Shown: positions 43,688-52,669 of the stretch, piece after piece
Numbering within the stretch: the stretch's first letter is position 1
Layout: each line of letters opens with the position of its first letter
Notes under the pieces: model-generated
What the model was told of the DNA's origin: nothing
Database searches by the model: none
Seen by the model: the letters and a program-made list of their open reading frames with translations, nothing else
Source: CAZYTX01 sp964650485
Lineage (GTDB): Bacteria > RBG-13-61-14 > DATKZS01
NCBI GenBank assembly: GCA_964650485.1
Contig: CAZYTX010000005.1
Span: 1 to 64,000 of the forward strand
Length of the DNA: 64,000 bases
Reading direction: 5' to 3'
Made by a program: the position numbers and the translations under genes

Positions 43688-43977
43688 CAAGGCTTTTGTT
43701 CCATCCGACCCCGGTGTTTATTATCTACGTGGCCAGACTTGGTGATAAACAGCGGGGATGAACCGGACCCGGGTCCCTGGAGCTCAAGATCGAGCTATTA
43801 AAAGAGCTTGCAGACGATGAAGAGAGCCTGATCGCCAGGAACATATTCCGGGGCGATGTGAGGCAGATACAAAAGGTTTTACAACAGAATTGATTCAGGC
43901 TTATAAGGGGTCTTTCTTCCGGGAGAATTTGCCCCTTCTTCTGCCTTGATCTTTAACAGTATAAGATCCCGCTAACT
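43688..43977. other. Intergenic stretch with a short coding-like remnant
   Basis: A plus-strand frame of about 43 codons (about 43763-43893) reads LELKIELLKELADDEESLIARN and then FRGDVRQIQKVLQQN before a stop. It looks protein-like but has no start codon (TGA lies just upstream) and no ribosome site, so it is probably the end of a lost gene. The rest of the stretch shows nothing I can name. Confidence 0.3.
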
Positions 43978-44418
43978 TTAATGACCTCCGCCGCCCAGCA
44001 CGCCGGAGGCCGCCACTATCAGGACCACGCACTCGAATATCACCAGTGCGAGGAAGAGCCAGTCCTTCTTCTTCAAGTACGCCGGCAGGAGCTCCGCCAG
44101 AAAGCAGATGATGGTCATGCCGGCAAGCAGCACCACCCCGATGAAGTTCAGGAAGTCGCCCTTGCCGAGCAAAGACGTCCATCCCCATCCCGCTGGCACC
44201 TCGGCCTTGTGAAGGTACTCTTCCACCGTGCTCTGCCAGTAGACCGGGACCTCTTTCAGGGGGACGTGCGGTTCCAGCAAACCGGACACGTATATGAAGT
44301 AGGTCACCAACATGATGGCGATGGCCAGCCACGAGCCGTAGAACAGGATGTTGGCGTAGCTTATCTGCTCGGGCGACGCCTCGCAGTCGGTCCTTGTAAG
44401 CTCCACTCTCTCTTCCAT
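43978..44418 (-). CDS. DUF1634-like small membrane protein
   Basis: A 146-residue protein with three membrane segments (about 27-46, 92-112 and 121-139) and a charged N-terminus. Size, topology and its place directly after a TauE/SafE permease (16-nt gap) match the DUF1634 family, which is regularly paired with such permeases as a probable accessory subunit. The insert between the first two segments (VYWQSTVEEYLHKAEVPAGWGW) is longer than in many members. Function is not established; help in anion export is an inference from pairing. Confidence 0.7.
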   Translation of the reverse strand: MEERVELTRTDCEASPEQISYANILFYGSWLAIAIMLVTYFIYVSGLLEPHVPLKEVPVYWQSTVEEYLHKAEVPAGWGWTSLLGKGDFLNFIGVVLLAGMTIICFLAELLPAYLKKKDWLFLALVIFECVVLIVAASGVLGGGGH

Positions 44419-44434
44419 GACGGTCCGCCTCCTA

Positions 44435-45397
44435 TCAGATTCCCAGCCCTTTAAGGAAAGCCCTGATCCCGGCGAAGAACAGCACCCCGATGACTATGTA
44501 CCTTATGGCCTTGGGCTTGGCCCTGGCAAGTATGCGCACCCCTATGAAGGACCCCAGCATCAGGCCCACGATCGAGGGGATGGCCATCAAGGGGATCACG
44601 CACCCCTTGTTCATGTAGATCCAGGCTGCGGAGGTGTCAGTGATTGACAGCAGGAACTTACTGGTCCCCACCGCGATCTTGAGGGGGGCCCCCATCACCA
44701 GGTTCAAAACAGGGATGTTGGCCCAGCCCGCTCCCAGCCCAAACATGCCTGCGATCACTCCGATGAAAACGAAGAGGACCAGCCCCTGCCAGGTGTGGTG
44801 CGTCTTCCAGTCAATGGCCTCGTCCGTGGACTCCTCCCAGCAAAGGCCCGACATGCCCAGCGCACTGCCGATGGCGTCCTGCCTCTCCACCACCGGCCGC
44901 TCCACGTTCTTGGAGGAGAGCAGCAGTATGGCTATGCCGATGATGGTGAGGCCGAGCGCGATCTGCACGATGTAGGTGGGCAAGGCAAGTCCCAGGAATG
45001 CCCCCAGTATGGAGAAGGTTGACGCGATCACCGCCACCGGCAAAGCAAGCCGCAGGTTTGCAAGGTTCCTCCTCAAAAGGCCCGGGCCGGCTGCAAGCGC
45101 ACCCGCCAGGGCCACCAGCAGACCCGCGCCTCTCACGAAGTCGAGGTGGAAGGGGAAAAGCCCGCTCACCAGGGGAACGTAGAGCACCCCTCCGCCAACG
45201 CCGGCGAGCACGGCCAGCACTCCCAGCACAAGGCAGAAAAAGAACAGCACCAGCGGCCACATCCACCAGGAGTAGGCAGGGGGAAGGTCCGGTGTAAGCG
45301 ATCCCTCCGCCATCTGACCGAACAAGGGCTGGGCCGCGGCCCAGACAAGGCCGGCGAACAAGCAGCCGAGCAGCACCGCGTACTTCCTTTTCAACAA
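44435..45397 (-). CDS. TauE/SafE family sulfite/organosulfur exporter-like permease
   Basis: A 320-residue membrane protein with an N-terminal export-like segment and eight further segments. The glycine-rich halves characteristic of TauE/SafE are seen: GVGGGVLYVPLVSGLFP, and GVIAGMFGLGAGWANIPVLNLVMGAPLKIAVGT in the second half. Members export sulfite, sulfoacetate or related C2 sulfur compounds, and some import. A cytosolic loop carries WEESTDEAIDWKTHH. The neighbouring DUF1634-like gene suggests a two-part transporter. Together with a sulfatase elsewhere in the window it fits sulfur metabolism, but a functional link is not shown. Confidence 0.88.
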   Translation of the reverse strand: MLKRKYAVLLGCLFAGLVWAAAQPLFGQMAEGSLTPDLPPAYSWWMWPLVLFFFCLVLGVLAVLAGVGGGVLYVPLVSGLFPFHLDFVRGAGLLVALAGALAAGPGLLRRNLANLRLALPVAVIASTFSILGAFLGLALPTYIVQIALGLTIIGIAILLLSSKNVERPVVERQDAIGSALGMSGLCWEESTDEAIDWKTHHTWQGLVLFVFIGVIAGMFGLGAGWANIPVLNLVMGAPLKIAVGTSKFLLSITDTSAAWIYMNKGCVIPLMAIPSIVGLMLGSFIGVRILARAKPKAIRYIVIGVLFFAGIRAFLKGLGI

Positions 45398-45569
45398 TTC
45401 ACTCCTCCTTGCTCACATACTTCAACAAAAGGCAAAAAGAACAGTGAAATATATAGTGCGCCTCAAAGGGTTTTCCAGATCATTTTCACAACAAGGCCCA
45501 TTATAGTTTAAGCGGCACAAGCGGTCAAAAGCGCCACATTAAGTTTTTTAATTTTTCCCGGCATGTAAA

Positions 45570-47342
45570 TCATTTTTTGAGTCGCCCGTCTCTATACGTG
45601 CTCGCATCTCCCGGAAAAAGCCTTTGCAAAAGCTTGTACTCGTATGCTGCCAGGACATCTTTGCCCGTCTCCCTGTAGAGCCTCGCCCTTCTCAGCCTGG
45701 CCATGAAGTGGAAAGGATCGGAGTCGAGGGCGCGGCTGTAATACTTTATGGCATGCTCCAGCTCGCCCCGCTCCTCCAGCAGGGCCCCATAGTTGAACGC
45801 GGCCGCGCGGCTCTCCGGCCACCTGGAAGCCGCGCGCTCCAGCTCTTTTGCAGCCTCTTCATTTTGTCCCAGGTTCCAGAGGGCGATGGCCCTGTTCACG
45901 GTCGCCATGGGCTTTTCCGGGTCCAGGGACACGGCCATGTTGCACGCCCTCAGGGCCTCGGCATAATCGCGGTCCTGGTTCAGGGCCGCGCACAGGTTCG
46001 CCCAGGCCCGGTGGCTCCCGGGCGACTTGGCCGCGGAGTCCCTCCACAGTGACAGGCGCGAGGAAAAGGTCTCGTTCCTGGACACCGTTAATATACTAAG
46101 CAGTATCAGGGACGCGGCCAGCAAGGGCAGCGAGCCGCGCGGCCTTTTTATCGCCACCCATGAAACCAGTGGCGGGAGCACGAAGAGTGAGTAGAAGTAC
46201 ATGCGGTGGTCGTTCATGAGGGCCACTGGTATGAAAGAGGACTCGGGCGGAAGACAGATGAAAAAGCCGAGCACAAAAAAGCCGGCCAGCGGCCTTCGCC
46301 TTGTAGAGAAGACTCCTCCTGCAAGAAAAAGTGCGAGAACCAGTACCGCGGGCAGGGTTGAGAGCGGCTTTATAAGAGAGCTCGAGGTGACCACGTGGTG
46401 TTCCAGGGCCAGCCGCGAGGGGTGGGGGAAAACCATGGTGACGAGGTATGAGACCACCACCCTGGCCTCGGTCAGCACCCGCTGCCCGGGACCGTAGTCG
46501 AACTCGGCGTAAGAGGAAAGGTACGTGGACAATATATTGGTCTGCAAGAGGGCGGCCAGGACCAGCCCGAAGACCGCGGCCAGAACAAGGAAAAGATAAA
46601 TAAGCGCCCTTCTCGAATAAACCCCTCTCCATTCCCGGACCACCGTGACCTCGGCCAGGAGGATCAGGGCCGGTGCAATCAGCCCCGTCTCCTTGGAGCC
46701 CGCGGCCAGGAGCAGAAAAAATGCACATGCCAGAAAGTATAAGAGCGACCTCCCCGGCCCGGGGCCACGCCTCCACTTGAGGTAAAAAAGAAGCGTCCCC
46801 ATGGAGCCCGAGGCCGCCATCAACGTCTGCCTCTGCACCAGGTAGGCCACCGCCTGAGCGTGGGCCGGGTGCGCCGCCCACATGAGGGCCGCGGCCAACG
46901 CCGCGACGCGGGGCGCGTACCATGGAGCGTCTTTTAGCTCCCGGACCTTAAGCAGCTCCCATACCAACAGGTATAAGAGGAAAGCGGCTAGAGCGTGCAG
47001 GGCCGTGTTCTCGGCGTGCATCCAGGTTCTGTCCAGGCGGTGGAGGTAGTGGTCCAATGCGAATGAGAGGCCCGAGAGGGGCCGCAACTGGAACTTGTCC
47101 TGGAAGGCTGCCCGACTGAGTTGATCGGGGTTAAGCTCGGTCATGCGGATGTAGGGGTTCTCGGATATGTTTATGCGGTCGTCGAAGAGGAAGGGTCCGT
47201 GGAGAGCGTTTGCGTATATTGCAAAGCATGAGGCGAGGATGAAAAGCGCGCAGGCCGCGTGGGCCGCGGCGGCCCCGCCGCACGAACGGTTCCGCTGCGT
47301 ACTTATCCGCGCGCCTTTTTTGCGGTCAGTATGCGTGTCCAC
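45570..47342 (-). CDS. TMTC/DUF1736-like membrane protein with C-terminal TPRs
   Basis: The protein has 590 residues. The first 435 form about ten membrane segments with the luminal-loop motif GPFLFDDRINISENPYI and RPLSGLSFALDHYLHRLDRTWMH, which matches the bacterial relatives of TMTC O-mannosyltransferases (GT-C fold, acidic pair Asp-Asp in FDDR). The remaining 150 residues are four TPR repeats (AWANLCAALNQDRDYAEAL; AAAFNYGALLEERGELEHA). Bacterial members may glycosylate exported proteins, but none is proven to my knowledge. It ends with TAA before AT-rich DNA and begins 3 nt after the M14 peptidase stop. Confidence 0.85.
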   Translation of the reverse strand: MDTHTDRKKGARISTQRNRSCGGAAAAHAACALFILASCFAIYANALHGPFLFDDRINISENPYIRMTELNPDQLSRAAFQDKFQLRPLSGLSFALDHYLHRLDRTWMHAENTALHALAAFLLYLLVWELLKVRELKDAPWYAPRVAALAAALMWAAHPAHAQAVAYLVQRQTLMAASGSMGTLLFYLKWRRGPGPGRSLLYFLACAFFLLLAAGSKETGLIAPALILLAEVTVVREWRGVYSRRALIYLFLVLAAVFGLVLAALLQTNILSTYLSSYAEFDYGPGQRVLTEARVVVSYLVTMVFPHPSRLALEHHVVTSSSLIKPLSTLPAVLVLALFLAGGVFSTRRRPLAGFFVLGFFICLPPESSFIPVALMNDHRMYFYSLFVLPPLVSWVAIKRPRGSLPLLAASLILLSILTVSRNETFSSRLSLWRDSAAKSPGSHRAWANLCAALNQDRDYAEALRACNMAVSLDPEKPMATVNRAIALWNLGQNEEAAKELERAASRWPESRAAAFNYGALLEERGELEHAIKYYSRALDSDPFHFMARLRRARLYRETGKDVLAAYEYKLLQRLFPGDASTYRDGRLKK

Positions 47343-47345
47343 ATC

Positions 47346-48386
47346 TCACTTTTCCACGGGATGGCAGTCCTGGGGGTCGAATGGCCGGCCCCCGGTTATC
47401 TCGAGCGCCTGTTCCAGCGCGGCCAGTACGGCGTCGCGATCGTTGTCCACCCATTCCTCTGCGTCGTGCGGGTTCGCTATCCAGAAGAGGCTCGGGTGTG
47501 CGATAACGTATTTTAAGTTGTGCCATACAGTCCCGTGCTCGATGGTGACCGACATCACCCCGTGCTCCATGTAGAGGAAGTCGTCCATGTCCCCCAGGGT
47601 TGGATACCATGAGCAGCTTATCTGCACCTTGTACTTTTTCATGGACTGCCTCGAATTGAATGCCTCGCCCATGCGGATGAACTCGGCCTGGTGCACGCTC
47701 GGCCTCCTGGTGAACCCGTGCGGGTAGAGGAACTTGCCTGCCACGGTGTGGCCGTTGGTGGCCGCGTAAAAGTGGCGTGCTTTTACGAACTCCGCCACCG
47801 CCCTCGTCTCCGGCTCGGAGAGCTGGCCGGGCCCCATGTAGTAGCTGGACTTTGGCCTCCTGTTCCCGGAGAGCGGGTGCCAGCTCTTGGCCCCCGGCGC
47901 CAGTGGAAAGTTCCGGTTCAGGTCCACACCGTGTGCGTTCTTGCGCAGGGCCTTGCCCTTGCCGGACACCGATGCCCTGTACCCGTCGGGGTTCAGAAGG
48001 GGCAGTACCCAGAAGTCTGACCTCTCAAGCAAAGAGGTGATCCAGGGGTCCGTGCCGTAATCCCCTGCCAGCCTCTCGGCCACGGCCAGCGCCACCCTGG
48101 AGGAGAGCACCTCCCCGGCGTGGATGTTCCCGGTGACCAGTGCCTCGGGCCTTTGCTCCCCGTCTCTTATACCTACGTGTATGGCGTATATGGGCCTCTG
48201 CTCCACGCTGTGACCGATCACCTCGAGCTCCACCAGCTCCTGGTGATCCCTTGCAAGCGCCTTTATCTCCCCGAAAGCATCCTCCAGGGAGGGGTAAGGG
48301 CCCACGCCCCCGGCCATGAGACCGGCCCAGGGAATGAGGGCAGCTACCATCAACGCGACAATTATCTTGGTTGCCGATCTTGTCAT
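47346..48386 (-). CDS. Exported M14 zinc carboxypeptidase
   Basis: The 346 residues carry a signal peptide (KIIVALMVAALIPWAGLMAGG) and an M14 catalytic domain. The zinc ligands His89 and Glu92 lie in GNIHAGE, and the third His in NGHTVAGKF. The substrate-binding NRNFPL has the conserved Asn-Arg, and the catalytic Glu is in VTIEHGT. It removes C-terminal residues or acts on peptidoglycan peptides outside the cytoplasm; which one is not clear. I set the start at ATG 48386, with GGAGGTG upstream, and not at 48443, which runs into lgt. It follows lgt by 22 nt and precedes the TMTC-like gene by 3 nt. Confidence 0.9.
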   Translation of the reverse strand: MTRSATKIIVALMVAALIPWAGLMAGGVGPYPSLEDAFGEIKALARDHQELVELEVIGHSVEQRPIYAIHVGIRDGEQRPEALVTGNIHAGEVLSSRVALAVAERLAGDYGTDPWITSLLERSDFWVLPLLNPDGYRASVSGKGKALRKNAHGVDLNRNFPLAPGAKSWHPLSGNRRPKSSYYMGPGQLSEPETRAVAEFVKARHFYAATNGHTVAGKFLYPHGFTRRPSVHQAEFIRMGEAFNSRQSMKKYKVQISCSWYPTLGDMDDFLYMEHGVMSVTIEHGTVWHNLKYVIAHPSLFWIANPHDAEEWVDNDRDAVLAALEQALEITGGRPFDPQDCHPVEK

Positions 48387-48408
48387 GTGTGCACCTCCCG
48401 CGGGCATA

Positions 48409-49191
48409 CTAGCCACCGCCCTTGTTCTTTGCTGATCTTGCAAAACGTATCCAGATCACCGCCGCGACCGCGAGTATAACCAGGCTTATGAACTGGGAGG
48501 TTGATACGCTCATGAGCTCTCCTTTGTAGATGAACCCCCTGAGCTCGTCCCCCCTCACGAACTCCACCATGAACCTGAACAAAGGATAGAGGGTGAAGTA
48601 CACGAGGGTGGGCACGCCCCTTCGCACGCCCTTGCGCAAGGCAAAGTAGATAATCCCCGCTATTACAAAAGAGGCGATGGAAGAGTATATGGGCGCCGGG
48701 TGCACCGGCAGCCCGCCGGTCTCGTGCACCTCGGGGTAGCATATGCCCCAGGGAAGGTCGCTGGGCTTGCCATAGCAGCACCCTCCCATCAGGCATCCCC
48801 ACCTTCCCACTCCCAGCCCCAGAGAAAGGGGCGCGGCCAGGGTGTCGGTTACCTGAAGGATGGGCTTTCCCTTCCTCCTGCTGTACCACAGGGTGAAGGC
48901 GCCCGCGGCCACAACCCCGCCGTACCACACCAGCCCGCCGTTCCTGGGGTTGAGCATGCGGACCGGGTCTTTTATGAACGCCCTCCATTCGAGAGCGTTA
49001 TAAAGCAGCTCGGCCCCCAGCACCCCGAAGATGATGATCCAGATGTAGAGGTCCATGTAGAAGTTTGTGTCCTCGCCCCGGAGCTTTGCAATATGGTATA
49101 TGAGCAGGAAGGCCAGCAGGAACCCCAGTGCCATTATGGGGCCGTAGGTATAGATCTTGAAATCTCCGATCTCGAAAAGTAAGGGGTGCAT
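48409..49191 (-). CDS. lgt: Prolipoprotein diacylglyceryl transferase
   Basis: Lgt moves a diacylglyceryl group from phosphatidylglycerol onto the lipobox Cys of prolipoproteins in the inner membrane. The 260 residues have about seven membrane segments, the opening MHPLLFEIGDFKIYTYG, the YGGVVAAGAF region, and the signature GRWGCLMGGCCYGKPSDLPWG with its conserved Arg-Trp-Gly. The end is EFVRGD followed by a last segment. This CCYGK form differs from the E. coli GRxGNFxNGE form but is common in deltaproteobacteria. Lipoprotein substrates in this window include the sulfatase and the CocE-like hydrolase. Confidence 0.93.
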   Translation of the reverse strand: MHPLLFEIGDFKIYTYGPIMALGFLLAFLLIYHIAKLRGEDTNFYMDLYIWIIIFGVLGAELLYNALEWRAFIKDPVRMLNPRNGGLVWYGGVVAAGAFTLWYSRRKGKPILQVTDTLAAPLSLGLGVGRWGCLMGGCCYGKPSDLPWGICYPEVHETGGLPVHPAPIYSSIASFVIAGIIYFALRKGVRRGVPTLVYFTLYPLFRFMVEFVRGDELRGFIYKGELMSVSTSQFISLVILAVAAVIWIRFARSAKNKGGG

Positions 49192-49211
49192 GAGAACTTC
49201 CTTGTAAAGAA

Positions 49212-51074
49212 CTACTCGGGCGGCTTTCCCGCCTTTTTCCTCCGTATGAGCATCTCCAGGGCCTTGGGAATCTGGTAAGCCAGTATCTGCACCTCGGGGG
49301 CGTTCACCGGCACGAACTCTTTGTCCCCGTTGTCCCCGTAGAACATGTACACCACCCTCTCGTTGACCACCACCGGCATTATGAACACGTTGCCGGGCTT
49401 CTCGCCGCCCAGGAGCTTCAAGTAGTGCTCGTTCACCCTGGTGGGCTGCACCGGCCCCAGGAAGAAGCTCTTGGTGGTGTTGACCAACTGGAATACACCG
49501 GGCTCGGTCAGTGGCAGGAGAATGGACTCGGCCAGGCCGCTGCTTATGTTGGGACCGGCGCCGTCCCAGCCGTAGAGGGACTGTGCCCTGACGGTGAAGA
49601 GCATGGACCTCTTGAAGAAGCCCTTGGCAAAACCCAGCACGATCCTGGAGATGTCCCTCCTGTCGCCGACCTCGGTCAAGAGCTTCTCCTTGGCGGCATC
49701 CAGGGTGAGCTGTGTATACTCTTCCTCCTCCTCCTCTTCCTCCGGCTCCTCCTCGGGAACGAACTCCTCGGCCTCCTCCACGGTGGTCAGGTCGTCCTCG
49801 GACAGCTCGATGACCTGCATGTTCTCTGCAGCCGAGGCTTCCATGGTCTCGATCCGGGGCTGCTCGCGTTCCACCTTCTCCGCGGGCGGAGGAGGAGGCT
49901 CCACCGGCGCCGGCTCAACCTCTTCGGGTGCAGGAGGAGCGGGTTCCGCGGGCTCGCGAGCCGGTGCAGGCTCAGGCACGGGCTCTCCCGGAAGAACCAC
50001 GCTTATGCCAAGCTTGTTCGACTGCTGCTTGAACTTCACGAGAACGTCCTCCAGCCACTCCACCGGGACGTTGGCCTCGATTATGAGCCAGTTGGCTAAA
50101 AAGTTCGAGTTCAGCACGAAGTTCTTGAGCTGGTTCTTAACGAACAGCTTCAAGAACTCCTGCAGTGTGTGCTTGTCCACGTACTTGTCAATGCCGTGCT
50201 TGGTGAGGATGGAATAAATGGCCTGGGCCACTTCCTTGTAGGGCTGCCTGCCTGTGAGGGGCCGCTGTATGTCTGGCTCTTGTGCCGGTGGCGGAGGCGC
50301 GGGCTCCCGGGGGGCCTCGACTTCGGGCGCGGGTGCGGGCTCTTTGGCCGGGGTCTCTTCCTTAGAAGGAGGCCCCTCGGCTTTCTCCTCCAGCCTGTCA
50401 ATGCCTAAGTCCAGGGGCTCCTCGGTCTGCGTCTTTCCCAGGTACTGCTTCTCGGTCATGTCCTGGAACTCGGACTCGCTCATAAGCTCGCCGCCTTCAT
50501 CCAGGCCCACCTTCTTTCGGGCCTCCTCCTTTTCCTTGAGCTCCTGCTCGCTCGCCCCGGGAGAGGGCCGGTACGCGGGAGCAGGGGCCTTTTCAGCGGG
50601 CTTCTTCTTCTTGTACATCATTGCCAGGCCGATGTACCTCATCTCCCGGCCGATGTTGTAAAAGCGGGTAAGCAGGTCGTACACTCTGACCTCGGGCAGC
50701 ACCAGGGGCTTTACGTTCTTTCCGGTTGCGAACCTTATCTCCTGGAGAGCGTCCAGGTTTGCGGGGTCGGTCATGACCACGTAGAGGTCTTTGCCGTCCT
50801 CCTTGAGCGGAAATCCTTCCGCGGACTTGGCGAGTTTCTTGGAGAACTTTTTCAGCACACCTGGCTTCACCCTGTTTAGCAGGGTCCAGTCAACCGTGGG
50901 CACCCCGTGCTTCCGTGAGAGGTACCTGGTCAGGGTGTCCTCGTCCACGTACTGGAGCTCGATAAGGTTGGTGCCCAGACGACCGCCGAAAATAACCTGG
51001 TTCTGAATGGCCTCCTCGAGCTGGGCCGCGGATATGACCTTGTCCTTGACCAACATCTGGCCGATGGTAGGCAT
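49212..51074 (-). CDS. MshEN (GspE N-terminal) domain protein with long acidic/proline linker
   Basis: The 620 residues begin with a MshEN/T2SSE N-terminal domain (about 1-150). Two short leucine-rich motifs (TIGQMLVKDKVISAAQLEEA; GGRLGTNLIELQYVDEDTL) of the kind that bind c-di-GMP in MshE are followed by the HGVPTVDW fold and PLKEDGKDLYVVMTDP. Then come a Lys/Glu/Pro-rich linker (about 157-275), a helical domain (about 280-360), a second Pro/Glu-rich linker with a run of eight Glu, and a C-terminal GAF-like domain (about 465-605). There is no ATPase domain, so it is not a secretion motor. It probably senses c-di-GMP and signals by contact, which is inference. The final segment ends KAGKPPE before lgt, 20 nt away. 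Confidence 0.8.
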   Translation of the reverse strand: MPTIGQMLVKDKVISAAQLEEAIQNQVIFGGRLGTNLIELQYVDEDTLTRYLSRKHGVPTVDWTLLNRVKPGVLKKFSKKLAKSAEGFPLKEDGKDLYVVMTDPANLDALQEIRFATGKNVKPLVLPEVRVYDLLTRFYNIGREMRYIGLAMMYKKKKPAEKAPAPAYRPSPGASEQELKEKEEARKKVGLDEGGELMSESEFQDMTEKQYLGKTQTEEPLDLGIDRLEEKAEGPPSKEETPAKEPAPAPEVEAPREPAPPPPAQEPDIQRPLTGRQPYKEVAQAIYSILTKHGIDKYVDKHTLQEFLKLFVKNQLKNFVLNSNFLANWLIIEANVPVEWLEDVLVKFKQQSNKLGISVVLPGEPVPEPAPAREPAEPAPPAPEEVEPAPVEPPPPPAEKVEREQPRIETMEASAAENMQVIELSEDDLTTVEEAEEFVPEEEPEEEEEEEEYTQLTLDAAKEKLLTEVGDRRDISRIVLGFAKGFFKRSMLFTVRAQSLYGWDGAGPNISSGLAESILLPLTEPGVFQLVNTTKSFFLGPVQPTRVNEHYLKLLGGEKPGNVFIMPVVVNERVVYMFYGDNGDKEFVPVNAPEVQILAYQIPKALEMLIRRKKAGKPPE

Positions 51075-51214
51075 GTGCTTTACTTGTTCTCCCGAAGACT
51101 TTTTCTATCAAGGAATAGCACCCGAAGCCTTAAAAAGCAAGGTGAGAAAGGCCATTTCAGACAAAGCTTCAGACAAAGCTTGATAGCCGCCGTGCCTCGG
51201 TATAACCTAGCGTT

Positions 51215-51880
51215 ATGAACCCGCTCTACCATCTGCAGGTGGGGTCCTTTATCGCGAACGCGAGAGACTACGGCCTGAGAGAGCGAAGGATGATCATGCT
51301 GGCCTCCCTGGCTCCCGACCTGGACGGGGTGCTGATTTTCAACCAGGGAATATGGGAGCAGGTGCATCACACGTTCAGCCACAACATATTTTTCGTCGCG
51401 GGAGTCTCCATTGCCATGGCCCTCGCGAACAAGGCCCGCAGAATGGAGATATTTTTGGTGTGCCTGGCCGCGGGGGCGCTCCAGCTGCCGCTCGACAGTA
51501 TAACCAACCACCCCTCCTGGAAGCAGAGGTTTCTATGGCCGATCTCTGATTTCGAGTTCAAGCTGGCCGCATTGGCCCAGTTCGAGGGCCTGGCATTCAT
51601 CCAGGTCAAAGTGGTGCAGACAGCGCTCATGCTCGCCATCCTGGCCGGCACCGTATACCTTTACAAGCGCAGCGGGCGCACCTTTATCGAGCTTTTGTCC
51701 GCGCCCCTGGACAGGCTGCTCACCGACTTCATAACCCTGCCCTTTAAAAGCCGCTGTGCAGTATGCGGCCGCAGGGCCTTCTATCGGGAGAGCGAAAGGG
51801 GCGAGCCCCTGTGCCCGCACCACGCTCACGTGAAAAAGGACCTTACAATAGGTCGCAGGCGGGAGCAGGACAAGGGATGA
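51215..51880 (+). CDS. YdjM/DUF457-like membrane metal-dependent hydrolase with zinc ribbon
   Basis: The 221-residue protein has a conserved N-terminal metal-site pattern (MNPLYHLQVGSF; LASLAPDLDGVL with Asp-x-Asp; HHTFSHN; PLDSITNHPSW) spread over four membrane segments, as in the YdjM (LexA-regulated inner-membrane hydrolase) family. Its last 60 residues add a Cys/His motif CAVCGRRAFY and GEPLCPHHAHVKK that looks like a zinc ribbon, an uncommon fusion. Activity of the family is unproven; phospholipase-like activity has been suggested. The stop overlaps the next start by 4 bp (ATGA). Confidence 0.8.
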   Translation: MNPLYHLQVGSFIANARDYGLRERRMIMLASLAPDLDGVLIFNQGIWEQVHHTFSHNIFFVAGVSIAMALANKARRMEIFLVCLAAGALQLPLDSITNHPSWKQRFLWPISDFEFKLAALAQFEGLAFIQVKVVQTALMLAILAGTVYLYKRSGRTFIELLSAPLDRLLTDFITLPFKSRCAVCGRRAFYRESERGEPLCPHHAHVKKDLTIGRRREQDKG

Positions 51881-52653
51881 TAGACTTCCACTCCCATATA
51901 CTTCCAGGTATTGACGACGGGGCCCCGGACATGGAGCACTCGGTGGAGATGGCAAGAGAGCTCGTGGAGCACGGCTTTCACGGGGTGGTTGCCACCCCCC
52001 ATCTGCTGCCAGACCTGGAGCGCAAGCTGGAGAAAGATACTGTCGAAGCCAAGGTGGCAAAGCTTCGAGGCGAGCTTGAAAGCAGGGGAGTGGACCTCGA
52101 TGTGCACCCGGGCGCCGAGTACTACATGGACCGGTCCATACCCGAACTGGTGCGGCTGCACCATCCCATGCTGGGCATTGCCGGCACCAAGTACGTGCTG
52201 GTGGAGATGCCAATGATGCAGATGCCCCCTTACATGGGCTACTCATCACTGCCCTCGCAATCCGACCCCGCAGAAATCTCCAAAGCCGTGTCATACCTCC
52301 GGCCGGTGATAGCCCACCCGGAGCGGAACCAGGACGTGCTAATGGACTATAAAAAACTACTGCCGCTCCGCGAGCACGGCTACCTGTTCCAGGTGAACCT
52401 GGAGAGCGTGGTGGGCCTGGCCGGGAAGAGGGCCCTCAAGGTGGTGAAGAAGATGGCCGCGGATGGAATGGTGGACCTGATCGGGACCGACGGCCACAGC
52501 ATTGCCGGTCTTGTAAGGCTGCTTCCGGGCTGGAAGCAGAGGGTGCAAAAGGTTCTCGGCAGGGAGCGCGCCGGACTCATCCTGGAGAAGAACCCCGCCA
52601 CCCTCATGGCCGACAAGTTGATCGAGGTCGAGGTAGCGGTCCGTAAAAAGTAA
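51877..52653 (+). CDS. CpsB/YwqE-like PHP-domain tyrosine phosphatase
   Basis: A 258-residue PHP-fold metal phosphatase. The metal ligands appear in IDFHSHILPGIDDG, with further His in VATPHLLPD and PVIAHPERN, and DLIGTDGHS at the end, the normal order of the CpsB/YwqE/Wzb-like family. In other bacteria such enzymes remove phosphate from capsule-related tyrosine kinases and steer polysaccharide export. No tyrosine kinase or Wzx/Wzy genes are next to it, but a sugar epimerase follows 16 nt downstream, consistent with polysaccharide work. The start overlaps the previous stop (ATGA at 51877). The longer frame from 51763 is rejected. Confidence 0.88.
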   Translation: MIDFHSHILPGIDDGAPDMEHSVEMARELVEHGFHGVVATPHLLPDLERKLEKDTVEAKVAKLRGELESRGVDLDVHPGAEYYMDRSIPELVRLHHPMLGIAGTKYVLVEMPMMQMPPYMGYSSLPSQSDPAEISKAVSYLRPVIAHPERNQDVLMDYKKLLPLREHGYLFQVNLESVVGLAGKRALKVVKKMAADGMVDLIGTDGHSIAGLVRLLPGWKQRVQKVLGRERAGLILEKNPATLMADKLIEVEVAVRKK

Positions 52654-52669
52654 AGGAGGCGTCAAGATA

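Noticed and set aside
43763..43893. Small gene of about 43 codons
   Set aside because: Protein-like but no start codon and a stop just upstream; reported as a possible remnant only.
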